Notes under the pieces: model-generated
Databases searched by the model: none
What the model saw: only the letters and a program-made list of their open reading frames with translations
What the model was told of the DNA's origin: nothing
Made by a program: the position numbers and the translations under genes
Shown here: in pieces, positions 48,550 through 62,203 of the stretch
Layout: the number at the start of each line of letters is the position of its first letter
Position numbering within the stretch: the stretch's first letter is position 1
Origin: Lottia gigantea
Taxonomy: Eukaryota; Mollusca; Gastropoda; Lottiidae
Direction: 5' to 3'
DNA: 64,000 nucleotides
Assembly: GCF_000327385.1 (NCBI RefSeq)
Contig: NW_008709815.1
Coordinates: 862,143 to 926,142, forward strand

Positions 48550-51408
48550 TTAAGGTGATAGTCGCTTTGTAACAGTACACTTAAATGAGCCAGGAAGAAG
48601 TGTTGATTCATTGCCCCAAGTTTCTGAGTACATAGAAGGCAATGGATCGTCACCTTTCGTGAAAGTAAACTTTTGGAGTAAAGATGTAACGTAAAGAAAG
48701 ATGCGTGATTTAGAAAATGATTCACCAAGACAACTTCTTCTACCAACTCCAAACGGAATAAATCTGAAAAGTAGAATTTAAAAATATGTGAAAGGGAATC
48801 TAAAGACTTTAAAACCACAGTTTGTATAATTACGTACCTTTCCGAATTTCCGACATACGCCTGTGGTTTCCTTTTTTTTCGAGAAATATCACTAGCGAAA
48901 ATTGTATTCAAGTCAAATGGAAATTCACGCCACTATTCTGTCAAAAAACCCCATTGCCCACTAGCACTATAGCTCAATTTGTAATGCAAAAAGAAACATA
49001 TTTAAATTAATACAAAAAGCAGAGACAGACAAACCAAGAAGATGTTCTCTGCACTCGTATCTGTTTACATACAGTTTAATTAAGGATTATTCCTCCTTGA
49101 TTCCCATAGAACCCGCCTGTGTACATATTATTTTAAATCACTTACTGTTGTCTAGTCGGATGATCAAGTGGTAATATTTTCCCATGTTCGTCAAGAAATC
49201 TATCTGGATTAAACTGTTCGGGATTTTCCCAGTGTTTTTCTGAATAAGCCATTGACCAATAATTGGTAAAAATCTGAAATTTAATTTGTATCAAAGTCGA
49301 ATAAGTTATAACTCTCTATTCTCTCTAGATCTGACAACATTTTCCTTGCAGTTATGTCTGAACGGATGATAGAACTAACCTATCAAACCACAGGAAGTGT
49401 CATTGCATTTTAATCAGTTTTTCGAAACAATAAACAGTAAAAACAAACATGGAGAAATACAACTGACGATATGCATGAAATGTTAAGTATATTAAGTATG
49501 GATTGAAAATCATAGTCACCGTTGAGTTAGCAGGAATCCTGTAACCATCAATATCTACATCCATCCTGTTACAATGAGGTACACCATAGGGAACATGACG
49601 GATAAACCGTAAAGTTTCCAAGATGGCTGCATTTGTGTAATGCATGTGTTGCCTATCATGTATTGTAATTTCCATATCGCCTATTTTATCGTCTATTTCA
49701 TCTTGGATACGCTTTTGAACATCTGGGTGGTATAACATTAGAAGGAAAAATCCACTTAATGTTCCTTTCGTTGTCACAAATCCAGCAGTTATTATATTAC
49801 CTAGTATACCTTGAACTGTTTCTTCAGTCATATCTTTATCATGTTCTTGGGTCTTGAATACAACACCAAGGAGCCCTTTGTTATGCTCGTTCAATTTCTA
49901 AAGAATACAAGGGAAGAGTTTTAACAACCCTACGAGCTAAAACAAAACCTGAAACAATCCATTTGTTTAGTCAAAGGCATATACGCCCCAAGCATAAAAT
50001 TATTCATAACATGCCAGTATGCACAATTCAATAATTCTTCGATGCTTCAGACCCTTTTGGGCCCTTTTAAGGACTTCTCCTTTAAGTCATTTGCATTCTT
50101 ATTTACGACCCAATAAATTAAGCACCCGTACACTACCTTTATCATTTCTGGATTTAGAAATATACTTCTCATGGCATATAAGCTAGAAATAAAATAATCA
50201 TATGATGTCTTTATGGGACCTGGTATAAAGCGTAACCATGGAAATAATGTAAACATCAGATTAACTTCTATTTGGAACATTTTAATCAAAGCTTTATCAA
50301 ATCTGTCTACCGCTTCAACGACCTTTTCTGTATCTTCTGGGGTTTCATTAATTAACTGAAATACAAGATAATTTCATAAGAGATGTTATTACGTGCATAT
50401 AGTACATATTACTGTTTTTTAACTTCAGTCCGCCTATGTATCATTCACGAACACAGACATATATATACTAATATATTCGTATCATCTTTAAAAAGTAAAT
50501 GAAGTTAAACGATCGATCTTGAGATTGGAGAATTAAGTTTTTTGCGACTGATTGGAATTGGCGGTATCTGGTATAATTTAACTAACCTCTAAACCTGAGC
50601 GACAGATTAAAAATTTAATAGTAGACCCAAACTACTAATCTATGCCTCACAGAAGCTTAAGTAGTCGGTCAATTATTCGATTTGAGTTTAGTGACGGATG
50701 AATTGAGATGCTTTAAAGCATCATTGGATCTGAATCAAGTTATGAAAAATATTCTGGGACTACTTCAAATGGAAACAGGAACCTTCGGGTTAATGGAAAC
50801 CACCTTTCAAATTTAATATAACTTACAAATATGTATATAATCCGTATCAATGATGTTGTTAATGCTGCATCAATATCAAAAGATTTAACTGTGGTATCAT
50901 CACCATCAGCTGTCATAGATTTTTCTAACAGCCGAATTTCAGACCCAACCATCTCCTCAAATACCTGGATTCCCTCTCCATAAAGCTTTACGGTGGTGTG
51001 TACCATCTTCCGCAATTTCATCTGCACCGCATCATAGTCTCTTAAAATAATATCACTACCTTTCTGTGATAAATTCGTCTTGAAGAAGGACGGAGGTCGA
51101 TCAGCTGTCACATCACGATAGGCCACAGATGTGAATAGCTTCCGTATAGTTTGGGCACTATTTAAGAAAACCATACACGTGCCTGGAAGTTTAAATGTCA
51201 CTATCTCTCCGTATTGCTTGTATAAATCATCCATGACAACATGCATCTTAGCATCTTCGCTTCGTAACAAATATTTGAATAGTTTGAGACATTCCCATCT
51301 TGAAGGTCCTGGTGGTAGTGGTAGCTGTTCTGTTTCATTACTTTTGAGCCAGTATAGAATGACGAAAGTCAAAAACAGTATTACTACCGACACTAAGATA
51401 ATACTCAT
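48550..51408 (-). CDS. Cytochrome P450, CYP2 clan (microsomal), P450-A
   Basis: Haem monooxygenase anchored in the endoplasmic reticulum. Coding exons in order of reading: 51408-50827, 50355-50137, 49897-49520, 49273-49146, 48763-48550; phases agree and give 506 residues, the usual length. N-terminal anchor about 3-20, then the PLPPGPSRW hinge. The I-helix reads AGFVTT (residues 305-310), where families have D or E in place of V308. The K-helix is ETLR (361-364), then NPDRF, and the haem loop FIPFGVGRRSCLG with Cys447. A 5' untranslated part of the first exon reaches about 51507, where a TTTTGCAG acceptor implies an earlier non-coding exon. Its nearest relative here is P450-B at 63626. The start is the only ATG before the anchor. 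Substrate unknown; the CYP2-clan call rests on the hinge and haem loop. Confidence 0.92.
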
Positions 51409-51508
51409 TATGCACCTGATGCTGACGATGTAAATAGTTGAAACGTTGTTTTACAGAACTTAGACTAGTCGCTAGTGGTGATTGTGGTGAATTTTCATTA
51501 GATAACCT

Positions 51509-54046
51509 GCAAAACAAAATTTGGGTCTGTAATTGGAAATAAAACAAACAGTTAATACAAGTCGAAGATGATACAGATCAGCATGGTTTTACCAAGTTAA
51601 TGCTGGTGATGCTAGAATTTCTAACACGGACAAGTATTAGACAGATAGTAAAGAATCGCATGTACTCCAGGCTCGTAGACAGATTTCACTGTTCGGGAAA
51701 GAGGGGAAATCAAGATCTTTCGTTGTAGCTACTGGCCTGATATATTCTGAAGCAAGAATAGGTGCGATTGTTAATATTATTTGACACAATAATGAAACAT
51801 GTAAGATGTTAAATGGATTAGTTTGTTATATTAAACCTCTTTGGTTGAAGCACACTCGAGAAATCGAATAAAGTATAAAGATCATAGTACAGACACCAAC
51901 ACGACACATATAACATATATATTGATACATAGTAAATATAAAGTTAACTTCAGTTTGTATATACCCATTTAAAACAAAGTCGTCTCAGTATTTCATATTC
52001 ACAGTATTGGCAGTTCATGTTCAATTGTCCGTCCGTACCACTTTTCAAAAGAAAATCACACTCCTCCTACTCTTCCTACAATTAAATAAAAATTAAAATT
52101 GGAAGTCTAAATCTATATCTTCAGAGTATATTGATAATGTCGATATCGATATAACAAAACTTACTGTTTTGTTTATTCAGGTCAAGGCACAACTATTTAT
52201 GACAAGATTTCTTATCAATTAATAACTAAACGTATCTCTTTTTTTTCATAATCACGTTATTCAAATTTTAATATAACAATTTGATGACCTTTTAGCGCGT
52301 TCCTATTAGTAATTTGTTGCGTATGTAGAGTATCTATGAAGGGTTTGGTGTCAGACAGTATATGCTTATTCTTCTAGACACCTGATACCAATTTTCATCA
52401 TGAAATACATATTCGCCTGTGGTTTATATACTTGTGAAACGACATTTCGCTAAAATATTGTTTTGGATTTCGGTACACGTACTTGGTTTATTTATTCTAT
52501 GAGAGCTGAAAATCATTAAACCATATCAATTCTACAAATTTATTCAGAAATTTAAGAGATTCAGTTCAATACTAGATAGAAATCAACCTTTACTTACACA
52601 GATTGCTGTCCATCTGAATACTTTACCAATAGAGAATCAACCCGATTAAGTCAATGTTCAACATGTGTCAACTGGGCCGATAGTTTAAAGATATAGCGAA
52701 ACAAGACGTAGCTTGTTGGAATGTCAGTCTTGGACATAAGACTTACCTACCAGCGTCCTAGAGGCCCAGTGATGTGATCCTTTCGATGAATACACAATGC
52801 AGACAATCAATGTGTTGGATAGTAAAAAGAGGATTGATGAACTGAACAATATACAAGACTATGGTTAAAGTTTTTTAAACTCCAATTCCATTTTTTCATG
52901 GTGATCATCAGACTGTTGCTCAGTCGGTTAAAGCGTGGAAATTTGCTTGCTTACCTGGAACAAAATAATGGTGGTCGTGGGTTCTGGTCTGGTTACCTTG
53001 ACTAAGTCAGCTTTATTTATTTTTACTGTTACCCCAGCTAAAAAGAAAGGGCACAGATAATCCGGAAAAGACAATGCCGTGAGGTCCGACCAAGAACCAG
53101 CTGGTGGAAGCTCCTTGCGAAATCACCAACTTGTATCTTCATTGTGCTAAATTTTACTTAGGGAAGGTACGGGGTGCAACCGGGAGAAAGCAGGAAAGGG
53201 CTTAGGGTTTTTTTTTGTTTCCTTCTTAACCCTATTCCATTCCGTTTTGTTTCTTTAAGGGCTTCATTGGTTTGCAGAATTTTCTACTCAAAACACTACC
53301 TGATAGAAATAGAATCTTTTATTGCACTTAATGAACACAGTTTTACAAAATTAAGAACAACAGATTATTTTTGGTTTCTACATCTGACCTCAGACAGAAT
53401 AGTAACTAGTAAAATATTGACCCAATATTTTGGGCGGTCTGCTTGTCCCTCGACCCTTCGTCAAGAAATTTTACTTTATCAGGAGAAATTAACTTTATCA
53501 GGAGATGTTCGTTAAATCTGGAAGTGGAGCAACATGTTGACCACGAAAAATATCCAAGTTGTAGCTGTATTTTTATGGGAATATAAACAGCTTAGGCACC
53601 AACTGAGAAATTATCTAAATGCTGTATATAAAACTGTTTATATCAGATACGTTATCTCTTTCTCAATATTCTAAGGTTCAAAAGAGAAAGATACAAATTT
53701 GTTATCAGCACAACTAATTATCTCTTCTGCTAAGGTCAATAACACACTAAGACCCATGTAATAACATAATTATCAAGGTTAAAGATAAAAATATGACGGC
53801 GATAATATGCACAAATAAAAATATTTTTCTGTACTTTTCTTCTTTCTGAAAAATAAAAATTGGGACATTTTCGATAGTCTGGCGCAATTTAGAAAAATTT
53901 GGGAACGTATTTGACTGTAAGCTCATTTCTGAGATAATTTGTGAATCTTGGACACTCCTTTTTTAAATACTACTTATGTGATCCATGATATTCCAATTAA
54001 TCCTAACCGGATATGACGTTTGCATTTACCATGTTTGAATGCTTTT
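51509..54046. other. Intergenic between P450-A and FRRS1-like B, with a SINE
   Basis: It includes the P450-A promoter side and a SINE at 52905-53125. A plus-strand open frame at 53174-53515 follows the SINE but has no known motif and no ATG start. No last exon for FRRS1-like B that encodes a membrane helix could be found here. Confidence 0.5.
52905..53125 (+). mobile_element. tRNA-derived SINE copy
   Basis: TTGCTCAGTCGGTTAAAGCG at about 52917 is a good box A of an RNA polymerase III promoter, and GTGGGTTCTGGTC at about 52977 a decayed box B, about 60 bases apart as in a tRNA. The body continues with AATGCCGTGAGGTCCGACC and GGTGGAAGCTCC, matched by the copy at 19202-19385. It is non-coding and depends on a LINE for movement. 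Confidence 0.65.
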
Positions 54047-57000
54047 TCATGATTTTCTGTAAACCAGACAATAAATATATAAGCTTTTTACCATTTTATG
54101 AAGTTGGTTGTCATCTATAGATTTTAAATTAGCATTGGAGTTAGTAGTGGTTACTGACTGATTTAAATCATTCATTGGCGTAGGCTTTACTTTTCTCTCT
54201 GAAATGTTCAATGACCAAACTTCAAAAGGGTAAATTATTCACCGACAATAGGATAAACGATCCAAACATACAGGCAAACAATTAGTTTCTTTTTGCAATT
54301 TGTTTTAAGCTATCATAACTAAGTTGATGAGACACCCCCTCTAAACTGGAACCAGTCAGGAGAGCCTTCGGTTTACAGGAGTTTCACTATATATATGGAC
54401 AAAACTGTTTATAATACACCGGTTTATGAATTGAATTTGAAGTGGATTTTTCCTCTGGCATGGTATATCATATAGTATTATGGATATGAGGGGAATTTTC
54501 TAATTCGATTTTTAAGAGAGTAAGATAATGATGTAATGATCTTACCTTCTTTAAATTTAACAATTAATGGTAATGCTTCCATTAAAATTATAAAAACAGT
54601 TTTATATATGATATAAATAACCATTATAGCTACAAACGCTTTTGGAGCATTACTTTTATTTAAGTCCAAACCGATGAAAACAGCAATAACTGAAAAAAAA
54701 TTAAATCAAAATAATGAAGAAAACGTGGTACATTTGAAAATTTCAAAACAAACTAGCAAAGGATACGCATCTTTGCTTGAAGAAACAAACATGGATATAG
54801 AAAATCATACCTGCTAAAGCAAAGCTTGTAAAACCAACTGATTTATGACACCAATTGAATATGTAACGTTTTGGGGCATCGCCATCCGGTCTAAACAATG
54901 CCATTATGGGCTGAAAATGGAAAATAAAGATAATACATCAGAAGAGGACCAATTGTACCAAAAAGAGTGTGATTCCATAACAGAAGACATATGGGCATTT
55001 GCTGGGTGGCTTGATTTGCAGAATAACTGATAACAACTACTTTTAAAATAGATGCTACATGTATTTTCAACATCAATGTTCATAGCAGAAGGTGTTTACT
55101 ATCCCTTTTCATTTCTTATCCGTAGCTATCGTAACTATTGACTTCTATTCATTATTTTCCTGAATTCCTCATTGCAGATATAAGACAATTGAATGAGTAC
55201 TCACATTGGCAATAGTTAAGATGACGACAATAAAACCTATCACAGGATGAAATTGCCAGTATAATCTTCCCGGAATATCTGGCATCTGAAAAAATAGAAT
55301 CCATCATCGCACTGAAGGATGTTAGCATTAAGAATACCTTATTTATATGTAAATGTCTTGTCTGCATTTATTTTTGGTGTGTGGACTAATGATGTCATCA
55401 CGGTGAAAAGCTGTAATGGATTGGATTCCCTCTCGAAGCAAATAAACTTTGATGGACTAAGTTTGCTTTTAAGTCTATTTTGATACTGACGAGATTTCCT
55501 TCAAATTATTTATTAAGAAATCAGAAAACAAAATGCATCAATATTTAACATTTCGAAATCGAAAAAGGTTAGTCCAAATAACACATTCGTCTCAAACAAT
55601 TATAACGATATATCGGTGACAATACCTTGCTTATTCCATCGACTTCTATAACTATTAATAGTAACGCCAATAAAGTTAAAATCAGAGTGGATATCATACA
55701 TATTCTATGAGTCTGAAAAGATGAAATAATTCATAATGTAACTTTTCAAATCAATCTTCTCTTTGGCCTTTTTAAGTTATATGAAATTTGAGTTTCCCTA
55801 CGATGGGGATAACGTTTCATTACCAGCTGATTTCAAAAAAGGTTTTTACTTACATGGAACCATATTTTGATACCAAACGGTGTTTTATTTCCCCACAAGG
55901 GTTTTGCATATCGAGCGAATACCACACCGATACTGTTTAGCACGAGCCAGCCAATCATCATTAATGTTCCTGAAAATGAAAATAACTTATTTCTAATACC
56001 GTATCTTTATTATTTATAAAGGAAACAGAAGGGACAATGTAAACATCTGAAGTGGTTGATACTGATCAGTAAGTGATAATGAAACCAGACACAGTCAAAT
56101 AAACGTTTCACGTCTTAAAATCAGTCCAGAATTTGTCATCTTCGTGATAAGGGCCTTTTCGATATCACCATTCTTTATCTGAATACAATACTCGACAAGT
56201 GTCATAAATAGAATAGAAAAACGATTTACCATGTGCTTTTACCAGTGGAAATTGTGGTTCCTCAATACCTAACAATCGAACAGACTGGAAATCAACCTTA
56301 TTAACACTGACCATTGGTAATGTTGTCAATAAATGAGGTAAAATACGCCCTGAAAGAAAAATATGATACAATTTCTGATATATCACAGCATGGCCCATCT
56401 TCGGGCTCATATATGAGTTTGATTTTGGCGTTGACACATTCACTATAAACTAAGGTTCAAATCTATTGAATAATCCATATTCAAGACAACCGGTTAAACA
56501 TCGGGGGAAATGTGTGCAAATACTAATATACAGAACCATTCTGCAATTTATTTGCCAACTTTAAATGATCACGGAGCTAATGGTGTTTTGAACTCAGTGA
56601 TTTTATTGGATAACCCCGTGAACAACCATACTTACCATCGCGTGAATCACCTTCAGCAAACATAAGGTAATGATGTAATGTAAACTGTTTTCCAAAATCA
56701 ACATGTACATCAACAGTGAAGGAACAATACAGGACACCATCTTTATAAGATCCTGTTGGGTGAATCAGAGCGTGTGTAAATTCCTGGAACGATTCAGAAA
56801 GAACTGCCATAATGATGTTATCACCTATGGTCATATGATACACTTTGATTATAGGTAGTTCCGTATTTTCGATTCGTAAAACAAATAAAATCAACATGTA
56901 ATAAAAAAAATGAGCTGAAATTGCAAAATTGTAATAAAATGTCTCACAAAAAACGCAAATATCGTCTTTATTAAGTGATTATTAGAAGCTGGTTCCAAAC

Positions 57001-60000
57001 TTACATCGACCCTTCTATTTTCTTTCCCTTCATTGAATGATACATGGACTTCCACTTGGCCTCCAGAAACAACACATTCAATAACTAAATCATCTCCCTG
57101 AAATACATGATAACAAACTATTTGCTCTATCACCACTGCAATTTGTTGACAGATGACGATGCATTTCCACTGGTTACTTGTTACTTGCCGTTAACATAAT
57201 GGAGCAAACAGCTGTACAGACCACAGCATGGCCCATTTTCTAACCGACCATTACAGATCCATCTTGTTTATACAGTCATGTAGTACGTACCTAGTTAAGC
57301 AGTAAATTATAATAAAAAGCCTCGACCGGCATTGATCGTCTTGTAAGCATAAACAATAGATTAAAAATGAATTCCACCAACCATTTTAGTGTCATCAGAG
57401 AAGCCAACAGCAATCCATTTATCAGCCGAACCATCTGTATTAGCAGTCATTTCAAATGTTATATGAGGTGACTCCGACAGCCAGTTTATTGCAAACCTAC
57501 ATTTCCCATGGTGACAATCTTGAAAACAACCAACAGATATCCCACATTCCGTATTAGGCTTGATCACAGTAGCTCGTATCTAATGGTACAAATGGGAAAG
57601 TGAAACGTAAATACATAATGTAAAGCTAGATTTCACTGCAAAACATCGGTGCATTCGAAGTGTCAGCACCCCAAAATAAGGAGATACACCTGTATGTACC
57701 CTATACCATACACTGGCAAATTAGCAGATCTTTTACTTATACAAAGAGTATCCACGTCATCAATTAATTTTTTCTTGTATAGGGCCATACCAGTCTATTC
57801 ATCTGACAATATTTTACTGTGATGTTTTCGAGGTAACAATAAATGCTTGTGGTGTGATTTTAAATTTTACCCATGTATGTAACTGTAATGTAATAGTTAT
57901 GTTTATCTGAAGGACAAATTTCAAGCAATTTGGAATTCATATAATAGCTAAGAAGTTCTGGTTTGTTATGGCAATTTATACTTGAAAGTTTATACCTTCA
58001 TTACAACCCTCTTGTTATATTGAAGTCGAGGGTTAAGGAAGCAAAATTAAGTTAGAGGCCTCTCACCAAACCTTTAAAATCAAGGTCTACTAAGAATTGC
58101 ATAAAAACCAAATTCCAAAGTTTAAGCAGAACAATGGTTAGAAAAAATCTTATGCAAAAATACCAATTATTTTTTTATTTTCAAAATAAAAAATATACAA
58201 AACATCATCGTCCAAAAGAGGTTACAAGTTAGCATTAACATCAGATCTCAGCTGGATTCGAATGGTAGGAAAATTATACAGACTTTTCTGCTACCGAAGA
58301 TGATGCTGGTCATGATGGAAAAATACAGATATACCTGACGAAAATGTATTGAAGATCAGAGTATGATAAGAAAATAATTTGAAATAGCTGTAATTCTTTG
58401 ACAATGAATTGGTTTTGGTGATGTTAATGATTTATGCTAGAAACCAAAAATATTAGTTGATTCAAAATGATCATTTAACGTAAGTTTAGTAGGAAAATAG
58501 AAGTAAAACCAACATCCAAACAAAGACAAAAACCGAAATATTATGCAAAGATAGGTTTAAAAAATGCTGAAAAGCCAGTCCTCTATGGAATCCTTCGCCA
58601 ATGTTGTAAAGAGTGTTCTATTGCTTGATACGCCTAGTTAATGTTTTCCACCACCTTGGAAAGTGCCATCTTAAATTCCTATTTACCGGGTGTAAGACGA
58701 CGGGTGAAGCTTGTGTTGTAGCAACTGGAATATTATTTGTTGTTGATGGTAGAGCCGGAGCAGACTGATCAACTTTAATTGGTAACGATTCTATTCCCTG
58801 CCAATAAACCTGTACATTCTCTACTATTGTAACACTGAAAGGGAAAAATCAGTCCATATTTCCAAGCAGTAGCATTTCTAGGACATTCATTCACTACGTA
58901 AAATAGTTTAATAAAATTGAAAAGGGGCAAATCTCTCTTCTACGTAGAATCAATGGTCACTTTCCATTTAACATACATTATTACAATTACTGAAGATTAG
59001 GGAAGTAACTTACTTGAATGTTATATCATCGCCTTTTTGTAACGTAGCTGGAGCATTCCATGCCATGACTAGGTTAGGTACATTCAATCTTCGAGCGTGT
59101 GTTAATCCATTTTTAGCCTGACAATAAGGTAAGTGTAATAAGTTAATATTTTATCTGAGTTCATTTTAAAATATATAATGTATCAATTAAAATGTTCTTT
59201 GGAAATGTTTCATAGACTTGACGTGCCAAGGCAGCTGTTACAGATGCTATTGCTTGCTTATACTGCTGCGGCTGTTACATCTGTTGTTGCTGATGATGAT
59301 GCGGGCAATAATGGATAGTGATGACAAGGACACTGGTGACGATACTGATGATAAGGGGGGGGGGGGGGGGAAGGGGGCACAGGGGACCTTGATTAGGATG
59401 TTGATCATGAATATGATTCAATATGATGGTTATTATTATTATACTTACTGGACATGTTGCTCTTGTCCCAGCAGACGCCACTGTAAACGAACCAAGATAT
59501 CTCTGTTCTAGTCGACTTCTTGCTTGAACCAGTAGTCCCATGATCAACGACGAATCACTTGATGATATATTTACTGAAAGTAATGAAACGATGGCCATTT
59601 TTTTGGTTGTGTTTTTTTTACTCATGAATTTTTACGAATTTATAATTGATATCCTTCCTCATATGAATTGTTCGTTTACTGCTACAATGTCTTTGGATTT
59701 TGAGTTCCGTTTTGTGGTTCAGATCATTTATACTTGGGTTTTTTATTTTCTATTATATTAACCTTTCCACTAAAGCTCAGAAAATCATGCGTTGAAGTCC
59801 AATATGTAACACTCAACGGAAATTTTTGAAGATTTTTGATTTAATTAGGGATGTCATCAGATTAAGGTATGAGACAAAAAATTTAACAAATGGAGCTCTG
59901 TATAGACCAGACGGGTCATCAAGGTTTCTACTTACCTTTAACTTGTGATCCCGGAGCAAGTCTGTCACTATAAACTGTAATGGTGAATGGTGAGGGATCA

Positions 60001-60122
60001 AGAGACTGTGCTCCATGCCCAGGCTTCATAAAATCACATTGGTAATCTGGGGCACCTCGACTAAAGGCAATGACATAGGTCGGTATTAATGCTATGATGG
60101 TGAATAAGAGAGGAATTGCCAT
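54047..60122 (-). CDS. Ferric-chelate reductase 1-like protein B (reeler-DOMON-cytochrome b561)
   Basis: Paralogue of FRRS1-like A. Coding exons in order of reading: 60122-59936, 59573-59449, 59117-59014, 58834-58687, 57579-57382, 57097-57005, 56783-56636, 56349-56230, 55969-55854, 55712-55626, 55285-55205, 54910-54811, 54689-54546, 54198 onward. Phases agree over 586 codons. Signal peptide about 1-20, reeler to about 165, only a short Thr/Pro linker, DOMON about 188-334 with KWIAVGFSDDTKM, then b561 helices to about 550 with haem His in KAHG, THRICM, QFHPVIG and NWCHK. After the DTKM exon the donor is GTTGGT, weaker than usual. The end is uncertain: read through past 54092 the frame stops at 54047 after 15 more residues (about 601 residues), or a GTAAAA donor at 54091 leads to an exon I cannot find. 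Paralogue A ends with an extra membrane helix. A short 5' untranslated piece reaches 60137. Confidence 0.88.
59355..59370. repeat. G homopolymer (16 G) in an FRRS1-like B intron
   Basis: Sixteen G followed by AAGGGGG lie between exons 59014-59117 and 59449-59573. With the C tracts at 12318-12339 and 31867-31879 it is one of three long G/C runs in otherwise AT-rich DNA. Length may be unreliable. Confidence 0.9.
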
Positions 60123-62055
60123 GACCTTTCCTTTACTCTGAAAAATATATGAGTTTTTTTTCTAATATTTATTGTTGAGACTGTTCCTTGCCAAGACGAC
60201 GTTCTCACTCAAGCTTCGTCAACTTGAAATTCTATTCGGAATTAAATGAAATAGAGTTTTACATCATATTTTGTTGCTCCTGATTTGATAGGTTGAATGG
60301 CTAATGATAATTTTAGCTGTTCTTCATGATAATATATAACCGACATGGAGAAACTACTGTAAGGGAAATAACTCTTTTTCGCATTTTTTAAGTTCTCATT
60401 AATGAGCTTCATGTCTACAATATAATTAGGTGAGGGCAGCATTGTCCAGAGTTTGTCCAGAAGGATATTTACCAATTTTTAAGAGATATGAAAATGATGG
60501 ATAAAAATAAGAATTAATAATGAATGAATATCTAAATATTTGTCATTTGTATCAATTAGACTGAAATATACTTAATTAATTAATTAATCAGCAAGTTGCC
60601 CTCAGGTAGTTTCAGTAATTAAATTTTATCTTTTTATAGTTAAACTTGATCTTAGCTTTTAAAGCCGACAAACTCGGAAGACTTTCTAAATTTTGGGCCC
60701 CGACACCATGGAAATACTCATATTGCCATACATATTACTAAAAATAATGCAATAAAAATCGCTGACATATAGACGCTTTCGGTTACGGAGTAGCGAAGTA
60801 GCATCCGTGTCAGTGGGTGTACAACCTAGAAAAAATGGCCTGTACCCCCCAAATTCTAACAAATTTAAATATTTGGTTTTTATTCATTTTTCCCCAAAAA
60901 AGTGTTTGCCGGAATTCACCAATTCAATTCATTTTTTCAAAAACTATCTCAGCGGAGAACCCTCTCAGGCGCTCCATTGGAAGATTTCGAGCATTCGCTT
61001 CATAAAGATGCAGCATTTTATATCCCCAATAAGTTAGTCTGCCCATATTGTACCCATAATACCACTTTCGTGTATAGGATTGGGTCCTAAAGAATATAGC
61101 GCACTATGATTATTATTTCATTATGACTCCCTCTATATAAAGAAATATACACCATTGTACGTTATACATATAAATGATATAACCATATTATTGGTCCTCG
61201 CTAGTTCTATTTTCAATCCCATGTGTTCGATCATACAGTATCTTGGAAGAAAATTTACGAAATGTAGTTCTTCATTAACGTACCTTAAATTGAGAAATCC
61301 TCATTCGAAAATAATCCGATGAACAATTTATAATTAAAAAAAAGACAACACCAAAAATAACCAGACTCAAGTCTAAATTTCATAAACAAAGTTATAAAAG
61401 AAAATAGCTGTCAGTATTTTCAGATATATGTATTAATATTAGTAGGTTGACTGTTTGACGTATATTAGAAATGGCTTCAGGCGATATAATTTGTGTGATT
61501 ACTTTCATCTCAGGTGATGGTGATTTAACTTAACATTATCATTGATTCATTTAGAATTAATTATTTTTAATAATCTCTTTAAAAATATTCATTACAAGGA
61601 AAACAAAATTCTTGACTATGAAAAATATTAAAAAAGCGAAATTGGAGCAACTGATGGATATAAACATTCGCCATAACAGAAAACAGCTGTTTTATATTAT
61701 TCCTTCATATTTCCAAACTCTGAGAAACAAATTGTCTAAAAATCAATCGAAAGAGCCTGATTAGAAAAGGACACAATTAATGGCCGAAGTATATATCTGC
61801 TTTATTTTACGAACTACTAGTTGCTTCGAAATTAGATCTAATTCGAAATGATGTATACCGTAAGTGGATTAAATTTGCTTATTTCTTGCTCTCGATGTTC
61901 AGCTGGTAGGTGTCGTGGTGATGTAAATGGAAATGTTTATACAGCATAACATCACTAGATGTAATTTGCTGTGAGATTTAATTGAATTCTAATATTACTT
62001 TCTAAAGATAAAGATGAAATGTGATATAACTGGCGTACACCTGGGATATAGGCTA

Positions 62056-62203
62056 TGCATTGTAATCTATTGCCGATAACACTTGAGATTAGTGCATTGC
62101 AAGCTATTGCCGATAACACTGGAGATAAATGCATTGCAATCTATTGCCGATGCACTTGAGATAAATGTATTGAAAACTACTGCCGATAAACTTCATATAA
62201 TTC
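62056..62203. repeat. 37-bp tandem repeat, four copies
   Basis: Units start TGCATTG at 62056, 62093, 62130 and, altered, TGTATTG at 62166, and each contains CTATTGCCGATAACACT or a variant. Copies become more diverged to the right. No coding or promoter role is visible. Confidence 0.85.

Noticed and set aside
49400-49519. Continuation of the P450-A frame past 49520
   Set aside because: The family continues with the exon at 49146-49273 (NPDRF part) in matching phase; the read-through is intron.
53174-53515. 113-residue plus-strand frame after the SINE
   Set aside because: It has no ATG start, no recognisable domain and lies next to a mobile element.
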